Part shown: piece after piece, positions 1 to 7,067 of the stretch
Layout: every line of letters starts with the position of its first letter
Numbering within the stretch: position 1 is the first letter of the stretch
Assembly (NCBI GenBank): GCA_038323655.1
Contig: JBBQHE010000118.1
Span: forward strand, 1-13,396
Direction: 5' to 3'
DNA: 13,396 nucleotides
From: Humitalea sp038323655
Lineage (GTDB): Bacteria; Pseudomonadota; Alphaproteobacteria; Acetobacterales; Acetobacteraceae
The notes under the pieces: model-generated
Databases searched by the model: none
Seen by the model: only the letters and a program-made list of their open reading frames with translations
Told to the model about the DNA's origin: nothing
Position numbers and translations under genes: made by a program

Positions 1-61
1 TCAGAACCGCCAGCAACGTCGGCAGCGCCGCGAGCAGGCGGCGCGCGACGAAACCCAGCAT
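1..61 (-). CDS. ABC transporter permease, N-terminal fragment (dipeptide/oligopeptide DppB type), cut by window edge
   Basis: Only the first 20 codons are in the window. They read MLGFVARRLLAALPTLLAVL, a short positively charged start followed by the first hydrophobic segment. This is how DppB/OppB-type inner-membrane permeases of dipeptide/oligopeptide importers usually begin. The ATG (61-59) shares one base with the TGA stop of the preceding binding-protein gene (TGATG), so the two are probably translationally coupled. The position directly after a family-5 binding protein is the standard order in dpp/opp-like operons. The partner permease (DppC-like) and any second ATPase would lie beyond the left edge. 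The family call rests on a short N-terminus plus context, so the subfamily is not certain. Confidence 0.72.
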   Translation of the reverse strand, partial: MLGFVARRLLAALPTLLAVL

Positions 62-1596
62 CAGCGCAGCCGCGTCGTCTCGTTGATCAGCGGGCCGAGG
101 CTCATGCTACCGCGGAGCTGGTAGCCGTAGTCGAGGTTGTCTCGGCGCGCGAAGACCAGCAGCGTTTCAATCACCGGCACGCCGCAGACATTCTGCACCA
201 GCAGGCGCTGGGCTTCCTGCCACAGCCTGATCTGTTCCGTGGGGTTGGTGGACACACGCGCCGCGTCGATCTGCGCATCGGCGTTGCCGCAATGGCTGAA
301 GTTGGTCACCGCCGTCGGCGTCTGCACGATGCTGCGGCTATGGAAGAACTGCGTCAGGTAGATGTCGGAGATCGGGAAGCGTGCCGCGGCGTAATAGACC
401 AGCGGCGACAGGTTCTGCCGGATCTGCTGATGGAAGGTGGCGTGCTCCACCACCTGCAGATCTAGCGTGATGCCGGCCCGGCGCAGTTGCGCCTGGATGA
501 CCTGCATGCCTGACAGCATCTCCGGCAGTTGGGTATGCACGGCGCGGATGGTGATGCCGTTGGGGTGGCCCGCCTCGGCCAGCAGAGCGCGCGCCTTGGC
601 CAGGTCGAAGGGCAGCAGACCGTTGTCGGCGGTGAAGCCGAGGTAGCCGCGCGGCACGACGCTCTGCCCTTCGCGGCTGACATCCGCCCCGCGCCAGCGC
701 ACCATCTCGGCCCGGTTTACCGCATGGGCCAGCGCCTGGCGGATGCGTATGTCGTTGAACGGCGGCATCGAGGTATTGAGGTTCAGCACCGTCAATTCGC
801 CGGGCTCGAAGACATCCACGATGGTGTTCGGCACCTGGCGCGTGCGCGTGACCCAGGCCTGGTCGGCGCGGCCATAGTTCAGGTCCAATTCCCGCGCCTG
901 GAAGGCCAGGTCGCGCGAGGCATCGGAGGGGATGAAGCGGTAGGAGATGCGCTGGATCTGCGGCGCGCCGCGGAAGTATCCCGCATGCGCGACGAGTTCC
1001 GCCGACTGGTTCGGCGTCACGCGATCGAGCGCGAAGGGGCCGGTGCCGATCGGGTTGCGGGTGAAGTCGGCACCCCGTTCCTCTACCGCGCGCTTGCTGA
1101 CGATGTAGCCGCCGGCATAGGCCGTGACGAGGCCGAGCATGCTGGGGACGTTTTCGCGCAGCGTGATGCGCACGGTCAGCGGGTCGATGGCCTCCACGCT
1201 CTGGAACGCACGGAAATCGGCCGAGGATGCGCTGCTCTGCGGATTGGCCGCCTTGGTCAGGCTGAAGACCACGTCATCGGCGGTCAATTCGCCGAAGTTG
1301 CCGTGGAAACGCACGCCGGGACGCAGGCGAAACGTCCAAACCTTGCCATCGGCGCTGGTTTCCCAGGATTGCGCCAGGTCGGGCTCGATGGCTGCGGGGT
1401 CGATGCTGCCAGGCTGGAAGCGCACCAGCCCGTTGAACATCCAGGACACGAGCACGCGGTCGGGCGTGCTGACCGCGAAATGCGGGTCGATACGGCCGAT
1501 ATCCTGCGCCGCCATGCCAACGCGCAGAGTCTGGGCCTGGGCGAACCCGGCGGCAAGCGCAAAAGCACCGGCCAAAAGCATCGTCTTGAACCGCAT
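61..1596 (-). CDS. ABC transporter substrate-binding protein, family 5 (SBP_bac_5), copy 2
   Basis: Periplasmic binding protein of about 511 residues, the usual size for the peptide/nickel/opine SBP_bac_5 family. Residues 1-21 are a Sec signal peptide (MRFKTM, hydrophobic core, AQA), with the mature protein probably starting QTLRVG. Family landmarks follow: ADDVVFSL, GTGPF, ALAHAVNR near the hinge, and ARALLAEAGHPNGI. Two cysteines in the C-terminal part (FSHCGN and NVCGVP) are matched in the divergently transcribed copy (9867-11369) and may form a disulphide. Both copies end with the same ETTRLR tail. The start at 1596 is chosen because a GAGGA ribosome-binding sequence (1609-1605) sits 8 bases upstream. 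An upstream ATG at 1611 would give MRITPMRF and an ATGA overlap with the preceding flavoprotein gene, and cannot be excluded. The protein probably delivers substrate to the permease that follows it. The ligand is unknown. Confidence 0.93.
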   Translation of the reverse strand: MRFKTMLLAGAFALAAGFAQAQTLRVGMAAQDIGRIDPHFAVSTPDRVLVSWMFNGLVRFQPGSIDPAAIEPDLAQSWETSADGKVWTFRLRPGVRFHGNFGELTADDVVFSLTKAANPQSSASSADFRAFQSVEAIDPLTVRITLRENVPSMLGLVTAYAGGYIVSKRAVEERGADFTRNPIGTGPFALDRVTPNQSAELVAHAGYFRGAPQIQRISYRFIPSDASRDLAFQARELDLNYGRADQAWVTRTRQVPNTIVDVFEPGELTVLNLNTSMPPFNDIRIRQALAHAVNRAEMVRWRGADVSREGQSVVPRGYLGFTADNGLLPFDLAKARALLAEAGHPNGITIRAVHTQLPEMLSGMQVIQAQLRRAGITLDLQVVEHATFHQQIRQNLSPLVYYAAARFPISDIYLTQFFHSRSIVQTPTAVTNFSHCGNADAQIDAARVSTNPTEQIRLWQEAQRLLVQNVCGVPVIETLLVFARRDNLDYGYQLRGSMSLGPLINETTRLR

Positions 1597-1604
1597 GGGC
1601 GTGA

Positions 1605-1609
1605 TCCTC
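1605..1609 (-). promoter_or_regulatory. Ribosome-binding site GAGGA for binding protein copy 2
   Basis: On the minus strand GAGGA lies 8 bases before the ATG at 1596. It is placed right on the ATGA stop/start overlap at 1608-1611, so it favours the inner start over the ATG at 1611. Upstream of 1611 I see only GGA directly abutting the ATG. Confidence 0.45.
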
Positions 1610-2741
1610 ATTCCAAACGCGTCTTCCAGGTATCGTCTGCCAGCGCATCCTGCCGCGCGAAGCGGCCGATGTCGAAGCCTTCCAGCGGGGTTTCGCTGTG
1701 CCCGTCCACGACCAGCTCGGCCAGCACAGCCCCCACGGCGGGGCCCAGCATGAAGCCATGGCCGGAAAAGCCGAAGGCGTGGAACAGCCCGGGCGTGGTG
1801 CGCGACGGCCCCATCACCGGCAGGGCATCGGGCATGCCGCCATCGATGCCCGTCCAACTGCGAATGACCATGGCGCCGGCCAGTTGCGGCAGGATTTCGA
1901 TGGCGCGTTGCATGGCGTTGAAGCTGGGCACCGGCAGGGGCCGCGACACCGGAACTGCCGGATCGCTCTCACCCCGCCCGCCACCAAAAATGATGTTGCC
2001 GCGCGAAATCTGCCGCAGATAGATGTCGCCACCGACCACGCCGAGATTGTGCGTGCAGAAGACTGGCAGCGGTTCGGTCACCATCATGTTGGGGTTCAGC
2101 GCCGTGATGGGCACGGGTTCGCCGAATTGCGCCGCGACCTGGCCGCCCCAGAAGCCGCCGGTGTTCAGCAGCACGGGGGCGGTGAAACTCTGGCCCTTGG
2201 CCTCCACGACAAAGCCCGGCGCGATGCCTGTGACCGCGTGGCCTTCCAGCAGGATCGCCCCCGCCGCACGGGCCGCGGCCGCCAGCGCCGGGGCCAGCAG
2301 GCGCGGATTGGCCGAACCGTCTTCTTCCAACAGGCTGCCAGCGACGACCTTGTCGGAAAAATACGCGTAATCTGCGCGGATCGCATTGCGGCCGATCATG
2401 CGCGGGTGCAGGCCATATTCCGCCGCCATCGCATTCCAGCGCAGCAACTCGGCTTCCTCGGCCTCGTTCCGCGCGAGCTTGAGATGCCCGGTCGCTTCGA
2501 ACTCCGCATCCGTGCCGATCAGCGCCGCCATCTGGGCCCACATGCGGCGGGCACGTATCGCGATGGGCAGTTCGGCCGGGTGGCGCCCCTGCTGGCGCAC
2601 GCCGCCGTGGTTCACGCCGCTGGCCTGGCTGCCGACCAGGCCGCGTTCCAGCAGCACCACACGCAGGCCGCGCTGGGCCAGGTGCAGGGCCGCCGAACAG
2701 CCCGCACCGCCACCGCCCAGGATCAGCACATCGGCCTTCAT
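1608..2741 (-). CDS. FAD-dependent oxidoreductase, DAO family, beta subunit of amine/imino-acid dehydrogenase (beta2)
   Basis: Flavoprotein of 377 residues with the DAO fold (PF01266 type). The dinucleotide-binding motif GGGGAG is at residues 9-14 after a short beta strand, and VVLLERG follows with the acidic residue that contacts the adenosine ribose. SGVNHGGVRQ (41-50) is the usual flavin-side segment. Near the C-terminus are RSWTGID (294-300), MPDALPVMGP and the family signature FGFSGHGF (323-330). Relatives are the catalytic beta subunits of heteromeric dehydrogenases (HcnC, OoxB, sarcosine oxidase SoxB-like), which oxidise a C-N bond using FAD. No signal peptide is seen, so it is cytoplasmic. 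The ATG at 2741 overlaps the stop of alpha2 (ATGA). It closes a gamma2-alpha2-beta2 set (4329 to 1608) and is more like beta1 (5961-7067) than beta0 (8669-9805). The substrate is not deducible. Confidence 0.92.
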   Translation of the reverse strand: MKADVLILGGGGAGCSAALHLAQRGLRVVLLERGLVGSQASGVNHGGVRQQGRHPAELPIAIRARRMWAQMAALIGTDAEFEATGHLKLARNEAEEAELLRWNAMAAEYGLHPRMIGRNAIRADYAYFSDKVVAGSLLEEDGSANPRLLAPALAAAARAAGAILLEGHAVTGIAPGFVVEAKGQSFTAPVLLNTGGFWGGQVAAQFGEPVPITALNPNMMVTEPLPVFCTHNLGVVGGDIYLRQISRGNIIFGGGRGESDPAVPVSRPLPVPSFNAMQRAIEILPQLAGAMVIRSWTGIDGGMPDALPVMGPSRTTPGLFHAFGFSGHGFMLGPAVGAVLAELVVDGHSETPLEGFDIGRFARQDALADDTWKTRLE

Positions 2742-4063
2742 GCCAGCGCCACGGGAATGGGTTTCACGGGCGCCTGGCCGCGCAGCCTGCCGACGTCTTG
2801 CACCGCGCAGCCCAGGCTCGCCGCCAAGACCTCGGCGGCGGCAGGGCCACAGACGCGCCCCTGGCAACGGCCCATGCCGATCCGCGTAAACGCCTTGCCG
2901 CGGTTCATCTCGGGCGCGGCTGCGGCACGCAGCGCGCCGGCGGTGATGCTTTCGCAGCGGCAGAGGATGGTCGCATCCTCCATCTCTGCCGCCAGATGCG
3001 CGGGGAAGGGAAAGGCCGCCTCCAACGCGCCGCGGAACTGCGCCTGGCGCCAGAGCTGGCGGTCCAATACGCTTGTCTCCAGCGGGTCCACGAAGACGCC
3101 GTGGTCTGCCAGCAGCGCCAGGGCCGCGCGCGCGCCGGCCAATTCCGCGACCTCCGCTCCCGCGATCCCGCCGCCATCGCCGGCCAGGTAAACCCCGGGT
3201 CGCGCGGTGCGCCCGGCCGCGTCCTGCCCGGGGACCCAGTTGTGCTGCACGGCATCGAAGCGGAAGGGCAGGCCGGCCAGGTCGGCCAATTGCGCCTCCG
3301 GCTTCAGCCCCCACCCCATGGCCACGGCATCGCAGGCGATGGTATGGCCTTCGATCCGCAAGGCCCGCACGGCGCCATCGCCCTCAATGGCGCGCGGCAT
3401 CGCGCCCTCAAACACCGGCACGCCGCGCGCGCGCAACCAACCGACGTAGTACAGGCCCTTGAGAAAGGTCGCGAGGTTCCACAACAGCCCAGGCCGCAGC
3501 TTGGTCGCGAAAGGCGTGGTGTCCACGACGGCCGCGACCTCGGCCCCCGCCTTGGCGTATTGAAAGGCGACCAGCCACAGCAGCGGCCCGGTGCCGACGA
3601 AGGCGACGCGACTGCCGATGGCTACCCCTTGGGTCTTCAGCGCGACCTGCGCGCCGCCCATCGTCGTGACCCCCGGCAGAGTCCAGCCGGGCACAGGGAT
3701 CACGCGGTCCATCGCCCCCGTGCACAACAGCACGGCGTCAAAGGTCTCGCTTCGCCGATCGGTGCCGCGGGTCAGCGTATCCAGCACGGGCTCCGTGCGG
3801 CGGATGTTCCAGACCAGCGTTTCGGGCCGCCAGTCGCAGGCGAAGCGCAACCGGTCGGCGACGTCGTGCAGGGCGCGGGCGCGCCGGGCCTCGAAGCCAT
3901 AGAGCGCGCGGTGATCGCGCGAAAACCCAGTCGGCGGGCGCTGGTAGATGCGGCCACCGCTGGCCGGGCCTTCTTCGAACCACATCGGCCGCAGCCCGGC
4001 GCGCACCAGGCGTTCCACCGCGCGCACCCCAGCGGGGCCGGCACCGACGACAGCGACCTTCAT
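2738..4063 (-). CDS. NAD(P)/FAD-dependent oxidoreductase with C-terminal BFD-like [2Fe-2S] domain, alpha subunit (alpha2)
   Basis: Protein of 441 residues built like HcnB/OoxA, the electron-transfer alpha subunit of opine-oxidase and D-hydroxyproline-dehydrogenase type complexes. The first Rossmann motif GAGPAG is at residues 7-12, the second, GTGPLL, at 157-162, and the flavin-contacting YLAGDGGG at 292-299. The C-terminal BFD-like domain carries four cysteines in the pattern expected for an iron-sulphur centre: CRC (368, 370) and CQGRVC (400, 405). Starting at the ATG at 4063 puts the first beta strand (KVAVVGAGPAG) at the very N-terminus and gives a 4-base ATGA overlap with gamma2. A longer frame upstream exists but adds residues with no family likeness. 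By homology it passes electrons between the beta-subunit flavin and the Fe-S centres. It is cytoplasmic and homologous along its length to alpha1 (7064-8407). Confidence 0.92.
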   Translation of the reverse strand: MKVAVVGAGPAGVRAVERLVRAGLRPMWFEEGPASGGRIYQRPPTGFSRDHRALYGFEARRARALHDVADRLRFACDWRPETLVWNIRRTEPVLDTLTRGTDRRSETFDAVLLCTGAMDRVIPVPGWTLPGVTTMGGAQVALKTQGVAIGSRVAFVGTGPLLWLVAFQYAKAGAEVAAVVDTTPFATKLRPGLLWNLATFLKGLYYVGWLRARGVPVFEGAMPRAIEGDGAVRALRIEGHTIACDAVAMGWGLKPEAQLADLAGLPFRFDAVQHNWVPGQDAAGRTARPGVYLAGDGGGIAGAEVAELAGARAALALLADHGVFVDPLETSVLDRQLWRQAQFRGALEAAFPFPAHLAAEMEDATILCRCESITAGALRAAAAPEMNRGKAFTRIGMGRCQGRVCGPAAAEVLAASLGCAVQDVGRLRGQAPVKPIPVALA

Positions 4064-4329
4064 CGGCGACGCACCTGCATGTCGGGTTCGGCCAGGGTGG
4101 TGCAGGCCCGCTGCGTGCCGCGGCCCTCGACGACAATCCAGCAATCCTGGCAGGCACCCATCAGGCAGAACCCCGCACGCGCGCCATCGCCGAATTCGCT
4201 TTGCCGCAGATGGCCCAGCCCGCCGGTCAGGATCGCCGTCAGGACGGTGTCGCCCTGCTTCGCAGCCAGCGCCTGCCCATCGACGAACAACGTCAAGCCA
4301 GGTCGGTCCTGGTCGATCAGGCGCTTCAC
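4060..4329 (-). CDS. (2Fe-2S)-binding small subunit, HcnA/sarcosine-oxidase-alpha N-terminal type (gamma2)
   Basis: Small protein of 89 residues, a typical length for the stand-alone Fer2_4 gamma subunit (HcnA-like). Four cysteines follow the plant-type ferredoxin spacing: C55, C60 and C63 in FCLMGACQDC, and C76 in RACTT. LTLFVDGQ near the N-terminus is the usual opening strand pair. The GTG start at 4329 is chosen because it overlaps the SDR stop in a GTGA, matching the coupling used elsewhere in the operon, and because the family similarity begins just after it. The same frame continues upstream to 4392 but that part lies inside the SDR gene. It likely forms a complex with alpha2 and beta2, the next two genes. 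Paralogue: gamma1 (8404-8685). Confidence 0.88.
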   Translation of the reverse strand: MKRLIDQDRPGLTLFVDGQALAAKQGDTVLTAILTGGLGHLRQSEFGDGARAGFCLMGACQDCWIVVEGRGTQRACTTLAEPDMQVRRR

Positions 4330-5006
4330 AGCATCGGCTCCAGGCGACAATTCACCAGCAGTTCGGCGACGGTTGCGGTGTTCGGCAAGCACAGCAAGGC
4401 CGCGACCAGGGCCGCGATATCGGCGGGCGCGGTCATGCTGTCCCGCGCGAAGCTGGTCACCTGGGCCGTCATGTCGGTGGCGACGAAGCCGGGGCAGAGC
4501 GCGGTCGCGCGTATGCCGGCGGCCCAGCCTTCCCGCCGTACCGCATGGGTCATCGCGACCAGCGCAAACTTGCTCATGGCATAGCCCATATTGTCATTCG
4601 CAACCCGCTTGCCCGACAGCGAGGCGATGTTCACCACCCGCCCCGCACCGGCCGCGGCCAGATGCGGCCAGGCGGCGCGGATCACGCGCAGGGGCCCCTT
4701 CACGTTGACGCCCCACAATTGGTCGAGCGCGGCCTCGTCCTCATCCAGCAGCAGCGCGCGGGCGTTCGTGCCTGCCGCATTGATCACCGCGTCGATCCGC
4801 CCGTGGCGCGCGATGGTGGCGTCCACCCAAGGCTGCGCGCTGCCCTCGGCGCTGTAGCGATGCACGGACAGGTCATCGCGTTCCGCAAGGCTGCGCGGAT
4901 CGCGCACCCCGGCCGAAACCTGCCAGCCATCGGCCAGCAGGCGTTCGACCACTGCGCGCCCGATGCCGCGATTGGCACCCGAGACCATGGCGACACGCTC
5001 AGCCAT
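4326..5006 (-). CDS. Short-chain dehydrogenase/reductase (SDR)
   Basis: Classical SDR of 226 residues, at the short end of the family (usually about 250). The cofactor motif is SGANRGIG (residues 9-16), followed by NAAG (76-79) and the structural Asn at 101 (NVKGP). The catalytic set is S129, Y142 and K146 in GYAMSKF. PGFVATDM (172-179) is the usual segment after the catalytic helix. The ATG at 5006 overlaps the end of the ABC ATPase gene by 8 bases. The gene ends in a GTGA overlap with gamma2. R36 and D37 after the second strand do not settle NAD versus NADP. Placed between the transporter ATPase and the second dehydrogenase set, it may reduce or oxidise an aldehyde/ketone or hydroxy group produced or exposed by the amine dehydrogenases. 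That role is inferred from context only. Confidence 0.93.
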   Translation of the reverse strand: MAERVAMVSGANRGIGRAVVERLLADGWQVSAGVRDPRSLAERDDLSVHRYSAEGSAQPWVDATIARHGRIDAVINAAGTNARALLLDEDEAALDQLWGVNVKGPLRVIRAAWPHLAAAGAGRVVNIASLSGKRVANDNMGYAMSKFALVAMTHAVRREGWAAGIRATALCPGFVATDMTAQVTSFARDSMTAPADIAALVAALLCLPNTATVAELLVNCRLEPML

Positions 5007-5964
5007 GCGCGCGGTGGCAACGCACGGCATGCCCCTCCGCAATCGGCGCCAGAACCTGCGGCGCATCGCAGGCCGCAACATGCATCGGGCAACGCGCCGC
5101 AAATCGGCAACCGGGTGGCATGGCATCCAGCGGCGGCACGCGCCCGGGGATCGCGGCCAGTTCCTGTTCCGGCATGTCCAGACGCGGGATCGCGGCGAAA
5201 AGCGCGCGGGTATAGGGGTGGCGTGGGGCTGCGAAGATCGCGGCGACTGGCGCTTCCTCGACCACCTGCCCCGCATACATGACCGCCACCCGATCGGCGA
5301 TCTGCGCGACCACACCCATGTTGTGGGTGATGAAGACGACCGCCATGCCGTAGCGTTGCTTCAGGTCATCAAGCAGCCCCAGCACCTGCGCCTGGATAGT
5401 GACGTCCAGCGCGGTCGTCGGTTCATCGGCCAGCAGCACGGCGGGTTCGCAGGCGAGTGCTATGGCGATCATCACCCGCTGCCGCATGCCGCCGGAAAAC
5501 TGATGCGGATACTCCGACAGACGTTGTGCTGCGGAAGGGATCTTCACTTCCTCGAACAAGGCCAGCGCGCGCGCCATGGCATCGCCGCGCGACAGGCCGC
5601 GATGGACGCGCAGCACCTCGGCCACCTGGTCGCCGACCGTCATCACCGGGTTCAGCGACGTCATGGCTTCCTGGAAGATCATGCCGATGTGGTCGCCGCG
5701 CAGCTTTTCCTTCTGGCGTTCGGGCAGATGCGCGATGTCTTTGCCGTCCAGCAGAATCTGCCCCGCCGCGACGCGCCCCGCCGGCGGCTGAACCAGCCCC
5801 ATGATGGAAAGTGCTGTGACACTCTTGCCGCAGCCGCTTTCACCGACCACGGCGAGCGTCTCGCGCCGCTGCACCGTCAGCGACACGCCATCTACCGCAG
5901 CCCACCAGCGCCCGCCGATGCGGAATTCGGTGCGAAGCCCCGTGACTTCCAGCGCGGCAGTCAT
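4999..5964 (-). CDS. ABC transporter ATP-binding protein, dipeptide/oligopeptide type (DppD/OppD-like)
   Basis: ATPase of 321 residues that powers a dipeptide/oligopeptide-type importer at the inner membrane. Walker A GESGCGKS is at 41-48, the Q-loop Gln at 98 (MIFQEAMTSLNP), signature FSGGMRQR at 156-163, Walker B VLLADEP at 176-182 and the H-loop His at 214. The C-terminal part is the oligo_HPY extension: HPYTRAL (249-255), then cysteines 286, 292, 299 and 316. Such cysteines bind an iron-sulphur cluster in some DppD-like proteins. The ATG at 5964 overlaps the beta1 stop (ATGA). It is four genes away from the binding protein and permease of the same operon, with catabolic genes in between. 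No DppF-like second ATPase is seen in the window. Confidence 0.95.
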   Translation of the reverse strand: MTAALEVTGLRTEFRIGGRWWAAVDGVSLTVQRRETLAVVGESGCGKSVTALSIMGLVQPPAGRVAAGQILLDGKDIAHLPERQKEKLRGDHIGMIFQEAMTSLNPVMTVGDQVAEVLRVHRGLSRGDAMARALALFEEVKIPSAAQRLSEYPHQFSGGMRQRVMIAIALACEPAVLLADEPTTALDVTIQAQVLGLLDDLKQRYGMAVVFITHNMGVVAQIADRVAVMYAGQVVEEAPVAAIFAAPRHPYTRALFAAIPRLDMPEQELAAIPGRVPPLDAMPPGCRFAARCPMHVAACDAPQVLAPIAEGHAVRCHRAHG

Positions 5965-7067
5965 GCGGCAAACCGCGCCTGACTGAATGGCGCAATGGGC
6001 ATGTTCGTCGCCCCGCGCGCCATCAATTCCGCAACAGCGGCACCGGCCGCCGGCGCCAGTTGAAAGCCGTGACCGGAATAGCCGAAGGAATGGATCAGCC
6101 CGGGCAGCGTCGCACTCTCACCAATAATCGGCACCTGGTCGGGCGGCATGGCTTCAATCCCACACCAGGATCGCACCATCCGCACACCCTGCATGCAGGG
6201 AAAGATCTCGGTTGCCACGCGTGCGGCGTTGGCAAGGTTGCGGAAGTCCACTGTGCTTGTCTCGGCCGCGATGTCGTTGCGGCCCTGGTGGCCGCCGCCG
6301 ATCACGACCGTGCCCGCAGCGGTCTGCTTGAACGACAGGGCGCGCGCCGTCGCACCAACGGTGGGGGCGCAGAATGGCGCCACCTTCTCGGTCACGATCA
6401 TCATGCTGGCCTTGGCGATGCCGGGGATTTTTTCGCCCGCCAGCGCCGCCATCCCATACCCCCAGGCCCCGGCGCAATTGGCGACGCGATCGGCCTGCAT
6501 CGGGCCGCGATCGGTTTCCACCTGCAATCCGCCGCCGGGCCCCCTGCCGATGCCGGTCACGGAAATGCCCTCGATCAGTGTGGCACCAGCATCCAGCACG
6601 GCGCGACGAAAGGCCATGACCGTGCGCATCGGGTCGGCCGCGCCATCGTCGCGGGTCACCAGCGCGCCGACGGCGTGGCGCGAGACGGCGGGCACCAGGC
6701 GGCGCAATTCTGCCTGATCCACTACCTCTTCGTGCTGCCAACCCAGCGCCCTCACTCGCGCGACACGCGCCTCGTTCATCGCCATGTCAGCGGCAGACTC
6801 CGCCACCTTCACTTGGCCCGAGGCCACAAAGCCGCAGTCATCGCCGACCAGCGCCTGCATCCCCGCCCACATCTCGGCCGAGATCACCGACAGCGCGATT
6901 TCACGCAGGTCCCGCCCAAGCCGCCGCACTCCGCCCGCATTGATGCCGGAGGAATGCCGCCCGACGTGCCGGCGCTCCAGAACCGTCACCCGCCACCCGG
7001 CGCGCGCCAGATGCAGCGCCGTCGAAAGACCGTGCAACCCGCCGCCGATGATGACGGCCCTGTTCAT
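5961..7067 (-). CDS. FAD-dependent oxidoreductase, DAO family, beta subunit of amine/imino-acid dehydrogenase (beta1)
   Basis: DAO-fold flavoprotein of 368 residues. AVIIGGGLHG (4-13) holds the FAD-binding glycines, VTVLER (27-32) ends the second strand, and SSGINAGGVRR (39-49) is the flavin-side segment. C-terminal landmarks are VRSWCGIEAMPPD (298-310) and FGYSGHGF (328-335). No secretion signal is present. Like beta2 it belongs with the HcnC/OoxB/SoxB-type beta subunits, and the two share the same SGHGF block and the ARxMW-like helix region. Cys302 stands close to, but by simple counting one residue off, the position of the flavin-linking Cys of monomeric sarcosine oxidase, so a covalent flavin is not claimed. 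The ATG at 7067 overlaps the alpha1 stop (ATGA), making gamma1-alpha1-beta1 a contiguous set. Confidence 0.92.
   Translation of the reverse strand: MNRAVIIGGGLHGLSTALHLARAGWRVTVLERRHVGRHSSGINAGGVRRLGRDLREIALSVISAEMWAGMQALVGDDCGFVASGQVKVAESAADMAMNEARVARVRALGWQHEEVVDQAELRRLVPAVSRHAVGALVTRDDGAADPMRTVMAFRRAVLDAGATLIEGISVTGIGRGPGGGLQVETDRGPMQADRVANCAGAWGYGMAALAGEKIPGIAKASMMIVTEKVAPFCAPTVGATARALSFKQTAAGTVVIGGGHQGRNDIAAETSTVDFRNLANAARVATEIFPCMQGVRMVRSWCGIEAMPPDQVPIIGESATLPGLIHSFGYSGHGFQLAPAAGAAVAELMARGATNMPIAPFSQARFAA

Noticed and set aside
1597..1857. N-terminal extension of binding protein copy 2 upstream of 1611
   Set aside because: The frame is open but overlaps the beta2 gene heavily, and the extra residues are Arg/Gly/Ala-rich and precede a perfect signal peptide. 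The true start is 1596 or 1611.
529..2022. Long plus-strand open frame opposite binding protein copy 2 and beta2
   Set aside because: It lies antisense to two well-supported genes. Its translation is rich in Arg, His, Gly and Ala with no family motifs, which is typical of GC-rich shadow frames.
2798..4708. Plus-strand open frame of more than 600 codons opposite alpha2, gamma2 and the SDR
   Set aside because: It is antisense to genes with clear cofactor motifs and Fe-S cysteines. It has no recognisable domain and no ribosome-binding site, so its length is explained by high GC.
5007..5315. N-terminal extension of the SDR into the ABC ATPase gene
   Set aside because: The SDR cofactor motif begins eight residues after the ATG at 5006, as expected for the family. 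The extension is antiphase ATPase coding sequence.
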